A stretch of DNA of 64,000 nt from Takakia lepidozioides (taxonomy: Eukaryota; Streptophyta; Takakiopsida; Takakiales; Takakiaceae): the NCBI GenBank assembly GCA_030704615.1, contig CM060734.1, positions 10,600,001 to 10,664,000 of the forward strand, given 5' to 3'. Below are positions 46,400 to 59,300 of this stretch, piece after piece. The notes under the pieces were generated by a model that was given only the letters and a program-made list of their open reading frames with translations, had not been told where the DNA came from and did no database searches. The translations under genes were made by a program, and so were the position numbers. Numbering within the stretch: position 1 is the first letter of the stretch; each line of letters begins with the position of its first letter.

Positions 46400-47280
46400 T
46401 AGTGTCTCTTTTAAAAATTATGGATTGAACGCACAACCTCCTAAAGTCTAAAATGAACTATCTATTTCAAATCCAAACTATTTAGCTTTAAGGTAGTTCT
46501 ACTCTAGGTACTTAAGTTCTATAATCATCTAATCTTAAGGTCTAAGCTACTTTTAGCCTTAAGGTACTTGTAGATCCAAGCAAATGCGAAGCCCTTGCCC
46601 TTGCCCCACAAATAACTAGTTGCAGATAAATCAAACATCCGGATTTACTCGGCGAGTAAATCTAGATAAGGATAAATGATTTACCCGGATTGGCCCATTT
46701 CACTTACAGTTACACTTATCCTTAAGACGGATAAATAATCTGAGATACCCTTATCCTTACCTTTCTGAAGGGTAAATAATCTCCATATACCCTTTATCCG
46801 CGGATAAATAGAAATTTCTGGAGGGTAAGTAGCAAAAGGATAAATAAAAAACTCTTCATCCCTAAGTATGAGGGCCTTCACTCAAGGGCCCTTGTGCACG
46901 CATCTCCCTCTCTCACCATCTCCAAGGGCGTACCATTATCGGCGTACCATTGTCCTACGTAATATATAAGGGCTTTGTCTCTATCAAAAGCGTTGGGTTT
47001 GTCTCAAGAGTCACTTTGCTTAGAGTGCACAAGCGAGCAGTTTCCAATGCTACTAACTACCTGGATCTTGGAGGCACTAGTTTCGTGGACGAGGCACTTG
47101 TACATGGTCTTATTTGGCTTTGTTTGACTATTATCTTTGGCTCATGATCATCCCTCATATTATAGGCCACATATGATACAATCAGCCTCATACTAAGCCA
47201 AAAAATAGACCAAAAAATGATTACCTTAATTAATTCGTTATATTTTTTGAGTTGAGCATAACAAAAAAAAACTGCACAAC
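46400..47280. other. AT-rich region with GGATAAAT/TTTACCC motifs, left part
   Basis: The stretch 46620-46860 contains many copies of GGATAAAT, TTATCC and TTACCC in both orientations; similar sequence resumes at 47520-47740. Between them, 46940-47150 has a TATA-like AATATATAAGG and one 65-codon open frame without known domains. It looks like a diverged repeat interrupted by other insertions. No gene is recognised. Confidence 0.45.
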
Positions 47281-47281
47281 A

Positions 47282-47511
47282 GGTGGTAGCTCAGCTGGTA
47301 AGTGCACAGTGTGTTGCCCTGGTGGTTCGGGGTTCAAACCCGCTGCCCTGACTGGTGTGTGGATCGTTCGTGACCGGTTGGTCTGGTAGTGACGTTTCCA
47401 CCTGTGTGCCTAATGGCTTCTCTGAAAGGGGGTTAATTTTTCCCCCTCCTCAAGGGCCTGAATTGTGAGCAGTCGCTCCCAGGTTTCTTAAAAAAAAATT
47501 AAAAAAAAAAA
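47282..47511 (+). mobile_element. tRNA-derived SINE
   Basis: A perfect RNA polymerase III A box (TAGCTCAGCTGG, 47287-47298) and B box (GGTTCAAACCC, 47331-47341) are spaced as in a tRNA. They are followed by about 130 bp of unrelated body and an A-rich tail (47489-47511). The tRNA-like part cannot fold as a full tRNA with matching acceptor stem, so it is a SINE head and not a tRNA gene. Confidence 0.75.
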
Positions 47512-47759
47512 TCCTTCAATATATCCTTTATTTACCCGGCGGGAATTGAAAGGGTAAATCTTTATCCTTACCCATATTTATCCTTATCCGATGAAAAATA
47601 TTGGCTTTTACCCTGTGTCCGTAGGATAAATAAATGGACATATAAATAATTTACCCTTACTAGGAGGATAAGCAATCCTCTGATTTCTACTTACCCTTAT
47701 CCGGAGGTTAGCAAAAATCTATTTACCCGCACAACCCTGGTTACAACTTACAACATGGT

Positions 47760-48790
47760 TAATAACCCGAATCCCCCTGACGAGTGAAGAACTGGGTTGC
47801 TTATTACAATGCAAGTGTCCAACATACACTAAGCATCCTTCAAGACACGTAGGACCAATAGTCACAAGCCAATCTGAACAACACTAGGACAACACTGGAC
47901 ATTGCTCACGTAAAGGATCGATAAGAAAGGCCATTGCGGCTGTTCGAGGCGTCCCTCACTTCACTGTTACAATCTACAACAGCACTGAGCTGTTTGCTGC
48001 AACTTCTGCCAAGCCTAGTCTGAGCCTTTTGGAGATCAGTGCTCACCGCCTCTCTTTCTCTTTTGTCGGATCAGAAGAGCGAGCTGCGAGACAGCAGCAC
48101 GGACCGCGCCCGCGGTCGCGGCACCGGCTGCGCGGTCGGTAGTACAAGTATAGTACTGTAGTACAGTAGCTCAGAGATGGATGAAGGATGAATGTTGTGG
48201 GGACGTCGGACTACTCCGCCATTGAACGGGTTCATCCACGAAGAGAGGAGCTTCTCCGAGTAAGCGTTGACCAAGCGCATGGAGGAAAGGCAATGGCGGT
48301 CTGCTCAGCGCCCCCCGCGTACTTTCTTCTCTGATCACGTGGCCCCCGTTCTCCTTGACTGCTCAATGTAGTCTAGGGTATGTTGGTTCTTCTCCTTGGA
48401 TGTTTCGGAATGGAGGAAGGTATTGACCATTCAGTGCGGTGTGAGATGGGAGGGGCAGGAGATCGGAGGAGGTGGATGCTGTTTTCGTTGTTGAAATCCA
48501 GGTTGTGATTTGTGGAAGTGATCGACAGCTGGGGTTTTGGGGTTGATCTGGGTTTCTGAACATCTGGGTGTTGAGTTGGGCTTTCAAAATTGGCAGAATT
48601 TATTGAGGTTTTGGTTTCTGCTTCGGTTCTCACCCAGTCGCGTGGAGCTCCGGATATGAAGGCCGGTCGTCGCTCATCCTTGGGTTGGGGTTGAGGGGTG
48701 GGGTGGGATTCCGTACCGGTTAAAGATTGAAATTGAAGGTTTTTCGGCAATTTTGATTTCAAGCTGGAGCGATCATTTCGTCAGTCTCTT
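47760..48790. other. Upstream region of the copper ATPase gene
   Basis: No gene seen. It contains a short GTAGTAC/GTACTAC repeat at 48137-48165 and CT-rich sequence near 48780-48830 that probably belongs to the promoter and 5' leader. Minus-strand open frames at 48363-48762 are Pro/Ser-rich and look like shadows of composition. Confidence 0.4.
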
Positions 48791-48999
48791 CTCTTAAGAC
48801 TCTCCCCTTTGTCTCTTCTCTGTGAAGAATCACCTTTTTATGACAATAAACTTTTCCAGTTGATTAAGGCCGTCTGGCTGCTACTGCAAAGCACAGAGGA
48901 TCCAGAAAAGAGGCAGTGCAAGGGTGTTGTGATCGAATCACGTACTTCTGTTCATCAGGTCACAAAATTCAGCCTCGAATGTGACTGTCCAAACGGAAA

Positions 49000-51900
49000 A
49001 TGGCGCCTTACAAGGACCTGCAGCTAGCTAGTCTGGGGCCTCTCTCCATGGTCATGTCAGGGGTGACAGATTTAGAAGCTCAACAATCTCTAGGAGGACG
49101 TGAATTGGAGACTTGGCCCCTTCTGTCATCAACAGATGACAGAGCAGGGGAGGCTAGGGGTTTGGCAGAGAAGGATGTACAGAAAGTGGTCACATTCAGA
49201 GAGAAAGTTGAGGTCAAGGTCACAGGTATGACGTGTGTGGCATGTTCGAATTCGGTGGAGAAAGCCCTTTCGCGGTTGCCAGGGGTGGTGTCTGCTTCGG
49301 TTGCATTGCTGCAGAACAAGGCCGATGTCACTTACGATCCATCCCTGCTGAAGGTTTGATGTCCACTGTCTTGTCAACTTGAGCCCTATAACTGTTACTT
49401 TTGACTTTTAATTGCTGGGGTTTCAGTGGCATGTCTGTCCGGGGCCTCAATCAGACTCCACAAATCCTAGAAAGGTGGATACTCGAAAAAGTTACCAACG
49501 ATCATTAAGCCAGGTCATGCATTCTTCTTTCCCTCTCTCCGTTTGTCTCTTGGGTGTACAAACAAACCCCACACAGCAACTGCCTTTGCAAGTCTTCAAC
49601 CACTCTCTCTATTCTCTATTACTGTCTCTCTAATGGTAGTTGAGGCTACGGCAAACAACGTCTTATGAGTACATTCTCTAATGGTAGTTGGTAACGGTAA
49701 TGCCCACTCTCGACACTAGACTGAAATTTAAACTCAGGGCGGGAAGCCGACCTTTGAACAGCAAACAGAAGCAGAGAGGAAAGGGAGAGTGCAATTGCCC
49801 GTTGTGTGGGCAACCTGAAGACAATTTCCATTTTCTGATTCATTGTCCGGGGTTCTTTCACCAGAGAGACCCTCTCTTCAAATCTATCAAGGGAATTGTG
49901 CCTGTACCTCCGTTTACCAATTTTGCAAGTCTCGAGTCTGAGCCAAAAGCCCAGGCCCTTCTGGGGCCTAGTTATTGGGCAAACCACACACAGCAGGTTG
50001 ATGCTTGTGTAAAGGATTTCTAGAGGATATCTGGCAAACCCGGATCAATTGTTTATTCCAAGGTAAGTCTTACTACCAGCATCAGCCCCTGACAAAGGTG
50101 GGTTCTGTCCCTTTGTGTTCCGCTCAAACTGGGCGCGGGGTCAATGGCCACAAGGCTACGGCAAATGCATAAGTTTATACCTGCAGGGGATAAGCTAAAC
50201 CCTGGTGGGTGCGAACCCCACAAAAGGCTTTGGGAGGGTTTGTTTCCCGCGAGGTCAATGGCCATAAGGCTATGGCACCAACGCTCAGGGGGAATGGCAT
50301 GAGTACATTCTCTATTCTCTCAAGCAGCCTGGAGCAACGAGTATCTCTTTAAAATCAAGTTACTATAGCTTATTGTTGGGCAAAATGATGGTTTAGTGCT
50401 TGCATTGTCCACATGTGGCATAATCTGGACACAGTTAGTGGAATTGATGTCACAATGTATAGTTACCTCCAATTTCTCTGTAATTGTTTTTGGTCAAGGA
50501 TGCAGTTGCAAGCTGGGCGTATTCCTACTTCCCTGCATGGCTTTCGTAGAAGATTCAAAGACAATTTCTGGTTGAAATATGCATAGATTCTTGTCCATGC
50601 ATAGTTTAATAACTCTTTGAATCCTTCTAGCAAGTCCGGCAGATTCATTGTATGGTGGATTCATCTGCAACAGTGAGCTTGGAAGCAGCTACATGTTTTA
50701 CCGCTCTGTGGGAAAAATGGCCTGTTTCAGTTTTTGGACCTCATATCAGCATGCTTGCTTGCAGGAAGAGGATATCCAAGAGGCTATCGAGGATACTGGA
50801 TTTGATGCAGAGATCCTTTCCAAAGGAATTGTTTCCAACTTCGGTGCTCATGGAGCCACCAGAACGGCCACAATGGTTGGGCAGTTTCGAGTAAGAGGAA
50901 TGACTTGCGCTGCTTGTGTAAACTCAGTAGAAAGCGTGTTGAAGAAGCTGCCAGGGATATCCAGTGCATCTGTTGCCTTGGCCACAGAGATGGGGGACGT
51001 AGAATTTGATCCAAAGGTGATAGATCGACTAGCAATTATCGATGCCATTGAGGATGCGGGGTTTGACGCCGAATTAGTAGAGAGTGGTCAACGGGATCAA
51101 CTGAGCTTTACAGTGGAGGGGATGTACACTGACGCTGATGGTAAAAATGTGGAGGGGCTGCTGAATCTCCTGAAAGGGGTGAGACAACTCACTGTGGATT
51201 CAGCTATAGAGAAGGTAGATTTATTAATTGACCCAGAACTAATTGGGCTGAGGGCCATAGTTGATGCGATAGAAAGCAAAGGAGCTGGCCGCTACAAAGT
51301 GGTTGTACCAAATGCTTACACGACCCATTCACCAAATCGCTCTCAGGAGGTTAGGCAGATGCGTCATCTGCTTCTGTGGAGCTGTGCTTTCAGTGTGAGT
51401 TCCTTACTTCCAGGGTTTAGCTTCACCTGGCATCATTGTTGTTAAGTGTTACACAGAAGGCATGAGGTTGCTTTGCTGGGTCTATCCAGGAAACTTCCAA
51501 CCAATCAGGGTTTGTTCTTACCTATGCTTCAACTAATTCGATTGTTTTTGGCGGTGCTTGTGTGATGCAGATTCCGGTGATTTTTGTGTCGGTCGTGTGT
51601 CCCTCTCTGTTATCCCCCGTGTTACAATGTGGGCCCTTCCTGATGTCCGATTGGCTCAAGTGGGTACTTGTGACACCTGTCCAGTTTGTGATTGGTCGTC
51701 GGTTCTACATTGCAGCATACCACTCTCTGCGAAGACGGTCTGCAAACATGGATGTCCTGGTAGCTTTGGGAACAACAGCATCATTTTTGTACTCTGTATG
51801 TGCTGTCTTGTATGGGACAATTGTAGGCTATAAGGCGATGACGTATTTCGAGACTAGTGCCATGCTTATTTCATTTGTTCTCCTTGGTAAATACCTGGAG

Positions 51901-54900
51901 GTCCTGGCTAAAGGAAAGACATCAGAGGCTATTGGGAAGCTTCTGGAGCTGGCTCCCACCACTGCACTTCTGCTGACAGTGGACGATGGTAGGTTAACTA
52001 ACCTTACATTTCTTCTTCCCTTTCTTTGTTATACCAATGAGCATGGGGTGTTAGATGCTGTTGCATGCTTTTATTTACATGTTTAGTAGCTGAAGATTTG
52101 TAGGCAGTCTTTGTTGCATTTCAGTGTTTACTAGGTAACGTTATGGGATTAATTTTCAAAGATTCAGGTGTGGAACCAAGCTCCTTTATACATCTGGTCT
52201 ATGATGGAAGCCATAGTGAGGGTTCCAAGAGATCGAGGAGCCCTTGCCAACTTTTGCACTTTTCAATGTTCCAGGGGGCAAGGTGACCACAGAGCGAGAA
52301 ATTGATGCACAGCTAGTACAGAGGGGTGACATCTTGAAAGTGCAGCCTGGAGCAAAGGTTCCAGCCGATGGAATCACTGTCTGGGGGGCTAGCCATGTGA
52401 ATGAGAGCATGATCACTGGAGAGGCTTCACCGGTTGCAAAAGAAACGGGCGACTCCGTGATCGGTGGTACCATCAACATGAATGGAGTCATGCACATTCG
52501 TGCCACACGGATTGGCCGCGACACAGCACTTGCACAGATAGTTAATCTGGTGGAGACTGCTCAGATGGCAAAGGCCCCAATCCAAAAGTTTGCTGATCAT
52601 GTATGTTTTGGGCTGCATGAGTGGCTGCCGTGATACTTCCTCCCATTCTCCGTGTCTCTCTCTATGTACTCATTAACGTTTCCCACTATTGCTCTGGTCG
52701 GCTTTGAAAGTTTCACAAATCCTCCAGGAAACGTATCCTTAAACAAATAAAGCTGAGCAGGATGTCTTGTACTTTTGGTGGAAGAACACAGAATGGAATC
52801 ATTTGACTGTGCAGCTGTGTCCCATACTATATTTGTGGCTATTTAATTAAGCTGACTCTGAGCACTGATGTTTTTTGTAGGTGGCTAGTGTTTTCGTTCC
52901 CATTGTGGTCTCCTTGGCTGTTGCCACCTGGCTGGTCTGGTACGTCTAGTCCACTACTCTCTCTGGGTGTGCAGTCTTGTTGAAGTTGGTGGAAGTTCCA
53001 GAGATGAGTTACTTGCTGAACCAGACTGGAAAGAGATTGGGTGGAAGCGCGAGAGCCAGTGAATAACAAATGTCTGAGCAAGAGATAACGAGTTGTGTTT
53101 GTCATGGCATTTCCTCAGGGCATGGTCTATTCCAGTCTTCAGTGGTCCTACAGAGCAATACAATCAAAGCACAAGTCTTGTGCAGTGTCTCGTCTGATCT
53201 GGAATTCGGTGGCCCTCTTGACAGGTATCTGGCTGGGAAACTAGGGGCCTACCCTGATTCCTGGCTCCCCACTGGCACCAACTACTTCGTATTTGCGCTC
53301 ATGTTTTCTATATCGGTACTTGTTATTGCCTGCCCCTGTGCTCTGGGACTTGCAACGCCAACTGCTGTGATGGTTGCTACGGGTATTGGGGCCACCAATG
53401 GGATCTTGATCAAGGGTGGGGATGCCCTGGAACGTGCGCATAAAGTGCAATGTGTGGTTTTTGACAAGACAGGCACTCTAACCAAAGGCAAACCCTCTGT
53501 GACACACACCAAGGTTTACTGCGAGACTCCATTGGCTGAGTTTCTCGCTTTAGTCGCTGCTGCCGAGGTTAGTGCCTGGCATCCTATCTTACATTCCGCT
53601 TTAGTTTAATTCCTCTCTCCTGGAGCTTTTACCCTAATCTGGAGTTTCCAATTATTGTGAGACCTTATTTCCTATACCTTCTGTGTTTCCTTTTTCCCGT
53701 GATTGCTTGGTTGGTGAGCTACTGACATCAGAGATATGAACAGGCCGGCAGTGAGCATCCATTAGCTAGAGCAATAGTGGACTATGCACACCACTTTTTG
53801 GTTTTTGGGGGGGCCCCTACCCCAAAGTCTCCCCGGAGTACAAAATCCAGGGATATGAGCTGGCTGAAGAAGGCCTCAATGTTCAAAGCTATCCCAGGCC
53901 ATGGTGTTCACTGTGAAGTAGACAACATCTACATCCTGGTGAGTGTTCACATTTGTTGTTTGTTGGGTTACAGGGTCCTATATCTACCACTCACACATGG
54001 AATTCTCTTGATTACATCAATGTTCTAGGAAGTTGAAATTAGTGGGCATGAACCTCCATCTTTTCTCTGTAGTACTTCTCAACCTTGCTTACATTTGGCC
54101 AGGTTGGCAACCGCAAGCTGATGCATGACTCAGGAGTTGAGATTCCACAAGACATTGAAGAGCATTTACAAGACATCGAGCAACGTGCTAGGACGGTCAT
54201 TCTTGTAGCCTTTGATGGAGCACTAGCAGGTGTTGTTTCTGTCTCAGATCCTTTGAAACAGGAGGCAGCAGTGGTTGTTGAAGGCCTAAAACGTATGGGC
54301 ATTCGGTGCATCATGATGACTGGTGACAATTGGCAGACAGCCAAATCGGTTGCAGCTGAGGTTTGTCAATTTTGGCTTTCAGAATCTCTTTGGTGTGTGC
54401 TATTTGGACTCTGGATCTCTCTCTCTCTTCCTGCCCCTTCCCCCCAACAGAAGTCGAGAATAATCTTTAAAAAAAAATTGACTTTCCTTTCTTTCAAACT
54501 TTGGAGCCTATCTCAGCAAGCTGTGCTGTTCCAGTTGGGTTGACTCCACGATGTAGATAGCATGCACCTAATATCGCCCTATTACTGACCTGCAAACTCT
54601 TGTTCATGGTTGTTTCTTGTGGCAGGCAGGGATTGAGGAGATTATGGCAGAGGTGTTGCCAGCTGGCAAGGCAGAGGCAATCCACTCACTTCAAGCCAAT
54701 GGAACGGTGGTGGCCATGGTGGGGGATGGTGTCAATGACTCCCCTGCCCTTGCCGCTGCTGATATTGGCATGGCTATCGGTTCAGGTACGGATATAGCGA
54801 TTGAAGCGGCTGATTATGTTCTGATGCGCAACAGCTTGGAAGACGTGATAACGGCAATTGATCTATCCCGGAAAACCTTTGCCCGTATTAAATTAAATTA

Positions 54901-55102
54901 TGTATTTGCAATGGGATATAACATTCTAGCTATCCCTATTGCCGCTGGAGTTTTCTTTCCACTCTTGGCACTCCGACTGCCCCCTTGGATGGCCGGTGGG
55001 GCAATGGCATTTTCATCAGTGTCTGTTGTCTGCTCATCATTGTTATTGAAGAGATACAGGCGGCCCCGGCTGACAGAGTTGTTGCAAGTTCAAACACAAT
55101 GA
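49000..55102 (+). CDS. HMA7 (RAN1): Copper-transporting P1B-type ATPase, RAN1/HMA7-like
   Basis: Pumps Cu(+) across a membrane using ATP; in flowering plants RAN1 loads copper in the secretory pathway for ethylene receptors. Nine exons: 49000-49353, 50765-51394, 51571-51988, 52275-52600, 52881-52939, 53225-53567, 53744-53938, 54103-54360 and 54626-55102, all GT-AG, total 3060 nt (1019 aa plus stop). Start MAPYKDLQL matches plant RAN1 starts. Two metal-binding HMA domains (GMTCVAC about residue 72, GMTCAAC about 163) and a third that lost its cysteines (GMYTDAD). Catalytic features: MITGEA, the metal-binding CPC (IACPCALG), phosphorylation site DKTGT, SEHPLA, MTGDN and [10 protein letters not shown]. 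Length and order are normal for the family. I saw no frameshift. Orthology to HMA7 rests on the motif set and the degenerate third HMA. Confidence 0.95.
49640..50265 (+). mobile_element. LINE 3' end inside intron 1 of the copper ATPase
   Basis: Frame 49688-50023 encodes a zf-RVT-type finger ([20 protein letters not shown]) and then [14 protein letters not shown]. It is followed by a 3' tail with GGCTACGGCAAAC and ATGAGTACATTCTCT. The same sequence lies in reverse in CPN60B intron 7. CTCTAATGGTAGTTG occurs on both sides of a short tail fragment (49628-49642 and 49675-49690), which may be a target-site duplication. Confidence 0.7.
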
Positions 55103-56309
55103 CAACTCTCAAATCTCTTCACCCTTCTGTTCACCCCCTCCCTATTTCTTGGTCTGTAAATTATTGGTGTGCATTTTACCCTTTATTCTGTAAGTTGAAA
55201 TCTAGAGTCAACTCTTAAACACGCGAGGCTTAAGTCCAGGCTTTCGTGTACGGTTGGCCACTTCACCTCTTTTCCAATTTTCAGGCTTCGGTGTTTGGAG
55301 GTCAAAGTTCTTTGCAGCACTGTCACATCTCCTTCATCTACCTCGCACTGTTTGCAGAAGCTTCCTGAGAGCAAATAGGGAAGAGCAGACAGACTCTGGC
55401 TAAAATCCGCAGTTGTCTGAATCAATGAAGAATCTATTGCATCAATAGTGGTGCTTGAAAAGCAACACCTGTAAACTCTCTTACAGCTCAGACGGCTATC
55501 TCATCTGCATTTCAACCATTTGCCCACCATGTCCACTTTGTGGGGACACTGAAAAAATGAGCAGTGTATGAAACCTCAAACGATGCTGCTGAGAGCAGTG
55601 TAACAAGTAAGGACCTGATCTTACTCTAATCAGATATCCACCTCACCCTAAAACTCTTTCCACTTCTGAAGGGTGAGTAATGAGCTTCAACTCCACATTA
55701 TTCTCAAGATTTCACATTCTTGCTGTGGGGCACCAGGACAACAAGCAGTACCCCATAACCCTCAACTCCTCAACACTACCAAAGACTTGTTTCTGAGAGA
55801 ATGAAAACTAATTTGGAAAGATAACATGTTGGTGGAGGAGCGTAGTGGTAAGAAGATTTGCTATCTACTTGGGTGTGAAGCTCAAATTCAGCTCCAGCTG
55901 ATCCATTTCATCATGCTTGAGGAAGCTGCTGGGCAGATGACAAGCCCCACCTTAGACTAGAAGGTGAACAAAGCGGCAGATTCTGTAAGAACCGGCCGGG
56001 CCGGCTAAATAGAAGCTACCAACATCTAGGTTGCGTGTCCACGGTCGGATAGCTATCCTGGGGAATCGAATCTTGTTCGTCCGTTGCGAGGCTCGCGGAG
56101 CGATGGTGAAGAAGCCCAGAATTTGAAACACATGAGATAATTTGCAGGCACACAGAACTTGCGAGCTTGTTCCTGGGTTTAAGATTTCAGTTCGTGGGTC
56201 TTTCGAGAGGGAGGTTATCTTTCAGTCAGAGTGTAGAGTATCGGCGGGGATCTGTGAGTGAGAGGTTTATGTGGGTTGGAGATTACAAAGTGGGTTTGTG
56301 AGGTTTTGT

Positions 56310-56311
<2 letters not shown>
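55103..56311. other. Intergenic region between HMA7 and CPN60B
   Basis: Holds the 3' UTR of the copper ATPase, a possible SINE (about 55832-55950) and the CPN60B promoter. A GC-rich palindromic AGCCGGCCCGGCCGGTT (complement) lies at about 55992-56008. No other gene is seen. Confidence 0.5.
55832..55950 (+). mobile_element. Possible degenerate tRNA-derived SINE
   Basis: GCGTAGTGGTAAG resembles an A box and AGCTCAAATTC a B box about 35 bp later. Both deviate from consensus and no poly-A tail is obvious. Confidence 0.3.

Positions 56312-56348
<37 letters not shown>
56312..56348. repeat. (GA)n tract in the CPN60B leader
   Basis: Eighteen GA dinucleotides lie about 40 bp before the start codon, probably in the 5' UTR or core promoter. 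Such tracts are targets of plant GAGA-binding (BBR/BPC) factors; use here is inference. Confidence 0.85.
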
Positions 56349-56350
<2 letters not shown>

Positions 56351-56386
56351 CACTCCCTTGTTTGCAGGGAAGTGTAGGCAGAGGAT

Positions 56387-59300
56387 ATGGCAGCCGCGGT
56401 TGGCAGCATTGCTGCGGCTAGTGCGTCAGCATCGTCTCTCAAGTGTTGCAGTGTAGAGAGAGCGGCATCTTCGTCTTCGTTGAGTGGGAGGGGCGCCCGG
56501 CCCTTGTCTTCACGTTCGTCATTCGGTCGCTTTTCGTTCCAGGATGTGTGTTTGCGGCAGGGTCCCCGGCCCAACTCCAGGACACGGGTCATGCGCACTA
56601 ATGCTATGGCTAAAGAGATCTACTTCAACAAGGACGGTTCAGCCACAAAGAAGTTGCAGGCATCTCTCTCTCTCTCTCTCTGTCTCTCCTTTCAACGTAG
56701 AAGGGCTTTTGCACTGCCTGCATGCATGCTTGTATGGTGGTCTCCCATCCAAAGACGGTCCAAGGGGCTCTCCCGTTGTCACCATTTCCTGTGAAGAAGT
56801 TTAAACTTGCCATTTGCTTTGCTCCATGGGCTCACGGGTTGTCTCCACCGCCATTTTAATTTTACTAAATAAACTTCCATGGCGAACGGAACCACCGGAA
56901 CGTCGGATGGGTATTGTTGGTCAAGTTGAGAGCATGGTTTGAGAGGGTGTGTGTGGTTATTGTAATCACCTTAAGATGACGGCAATGACTGGATTCCATA
57001 AGATCTTTGAATGTGAGGCAGGAAACTTTAGGGCATACCAGCAATTATTCTCATCTTACTCTTCCCCTGTTCAAGTTTGGAGAGGACATTCTTGGATTTC
57101 TGAATTGCAGCATCTTTTTACACGGGAATGTGATTGACATGTCGCTGTACTTGTCTGTGGGGAAATGAGAGGAAATGGCTGCTTTTTGGGTACCTAATTA
57201 GTTCATGAGATCTGCATGTGTATCTGGAGAGAGAGGCACTGGCTGTAGAGCTGTGAAAGAGGTTCCCCCAGCAGGCAGTTGGTCTAGCAGTTTTAACTGT
57301 CTGGCATGATGTAGTCACCCAGAGTTTGGACCTTTTGACAACCCTAATTATCTTTTTGGGTGACTGTGCTTGTCTTGCTAGGAAATACTTTTCTCCCTTG
57401 GTCTCAAACTGGACGCTTTCATAGATTTGCATAGACTTGTGATCATTGTTGCCTAGAGCAGGGTTGGCTAGTTGCCAGAGGTTCTTGCTGTGGCAGCTCT
57501 AATCAATATTTAGCTAAAAGCTTAATTCTCAACCCTTTACACTGTTGATGTAAGTTTCTGATCCGATCTTTCAGATATGCTCATGAGCCTAATAGGTAGT
57601 GTTTTCAAAGGCAATCATGGAAGTTTTTTCCTGCTTGGGTTTTTCAGTGAGGGTGTGCAATCATACCGTACCTGGTGCCTATGAACCTCTTTGTTTCCTA
57701 TGGTGCACTTCTAATGGATACCATAGAAGTGCACTTTGTTTCTGATGCTGCTGTATCTTCAAGTCCATGGCTTACAGAAGCTTTGGTTGTATTATTGCTG
57801 CAGGCTGGAGTCAACAAGCTGGCAGATTTGGTTGGTGTGACCCTTGGGCCCAAGGGAAGGAATGTAGTCCTTGAGAGCAAGTATGGGTCTCCCAAGATTG
57901 TGAATGATGGTGTTACAGTGGCAAAGGAGGCAAGTTCCTTTTGTTGATCTTGAGATTTGAGTCCAATGCATCTATTCAAATAGGTGGGAAAAGTGATACT
58001 TTGGACTCCATGGGTAATAAGATGTCAATGCTTCAGCTCCTCGCTTTGAATGTGGTCAATCATCTGATGCACAGAGGGTGCCTGCAGGTTGAGTTAGAGG
58101 ATCCTGTGGAAAACATAGGTGCCAAACTAGTGAGGCAGGCAGCAGCCAAGACCAATGACCTTGCTGGTGATGGCACTACCACATCTGTGGTCCTTGCACA
58201 AGGGCTGATTGCTGAGGGTGTGAAGGTAATGTCTTGTTTGGACTATGCTGCACAGATCTGTTCCATGTAATGTCAGATCTGCCAGTTAGAAACTTGAACT
58301 TCTGTCTCTGTTTTTATTTTTATTACATGTGCAACTTCACCATCAAGAAGTCCATCGTTCTATAATATGAAGACGTTTTGGTAAACATATCGTCAAGAGT
58401 ACTGACTGAGTGGGTCTGTTAATGCAGGTGGTGGCTGCAGGTGCAAATCCGATCCAGATCACCAGGGGAATCGACAGGACAGTAGTTGCTCTTGTTCAAG
58501 AGCTGAAGGCTATGGCAAAGGATGTGAGTCCTCCTGAAAATTTTCATTCTGATTTGTACCTAGTTACTTTCCTAGATGTACAGTAGATGGTTTTGAGTTG
58601 TCAATGCCTGTAGTTGGAGTCTGAGAGGAAAGGAGGGCATTGTAGGTGGAGGACAGTGAGCTGGCAGATGTCGCTGCTGTCAGTGCTGGCAACAATTACG
58701 AGGTTGGGCAGATGATTGCTGAGGCCATGAGCAAAGTGGGTCGGAAGGGTGTTGTCACACTGGAGGAAGGCAAGAGTGCTGAGAATAGCTTGTATGTGGT
58801 GGAGGGTATGCAATTTGACCGTGGTTACATCTCACCGTACTTTGTGACCGACCCTGAGAAGATGACCGTTGAGTATGACAACTGCAAGGTGTGTTTCATA
58901 TCGTAACTTCTGCCCCAACCGCATTTTCCTTTCTCCAAAGAAAATGGAAAAGGAATAGTTATGGGTGGGGTGCTGATAAAACATGTAACTTGCTAACGCA
59001 ATAGAGTCGGTGCTACTTGTTGTATATACTGTTTCAATTCCTTGGTTTGATCAACTAACTCAACCATGCTGACAAGAAGCACAAAGCGATGTGAAGCACC
59101 TTCCTCCTAAAACAATGATTCTTGCCGAAGCAAGTGTGAATTATGGTGTCACTTCACCCGAAGGGCTACTGCCGTCTGTTTGGAAGGTGGACACTTTCTA
59201 ATGGCCATAACCAGGGCAACGCAGTTGCCAAACCTCCCCAAGGACTTGAAAGTCCCCATGTACCCACACATTAGGTGACCGGTTGGATGTCACCCATCAT

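Noticed and set aside
47282-47355. Functional tRNA gene
   Set aside because: Good A and B boxes, but no matching acceptor stem, and a SINE body with an A-rich tail follows.
46620-47740. Interstitial telomeric repeats
   Set aside because: The motif is GGATAAAT/TTACCC without regular TTTAGGG spacing.
48363-48762. Minus-strand Pro/Ser-rich gene
   Set aside because: No domain, and it lies in the upstream region of the copper ATPase; composition explains it.
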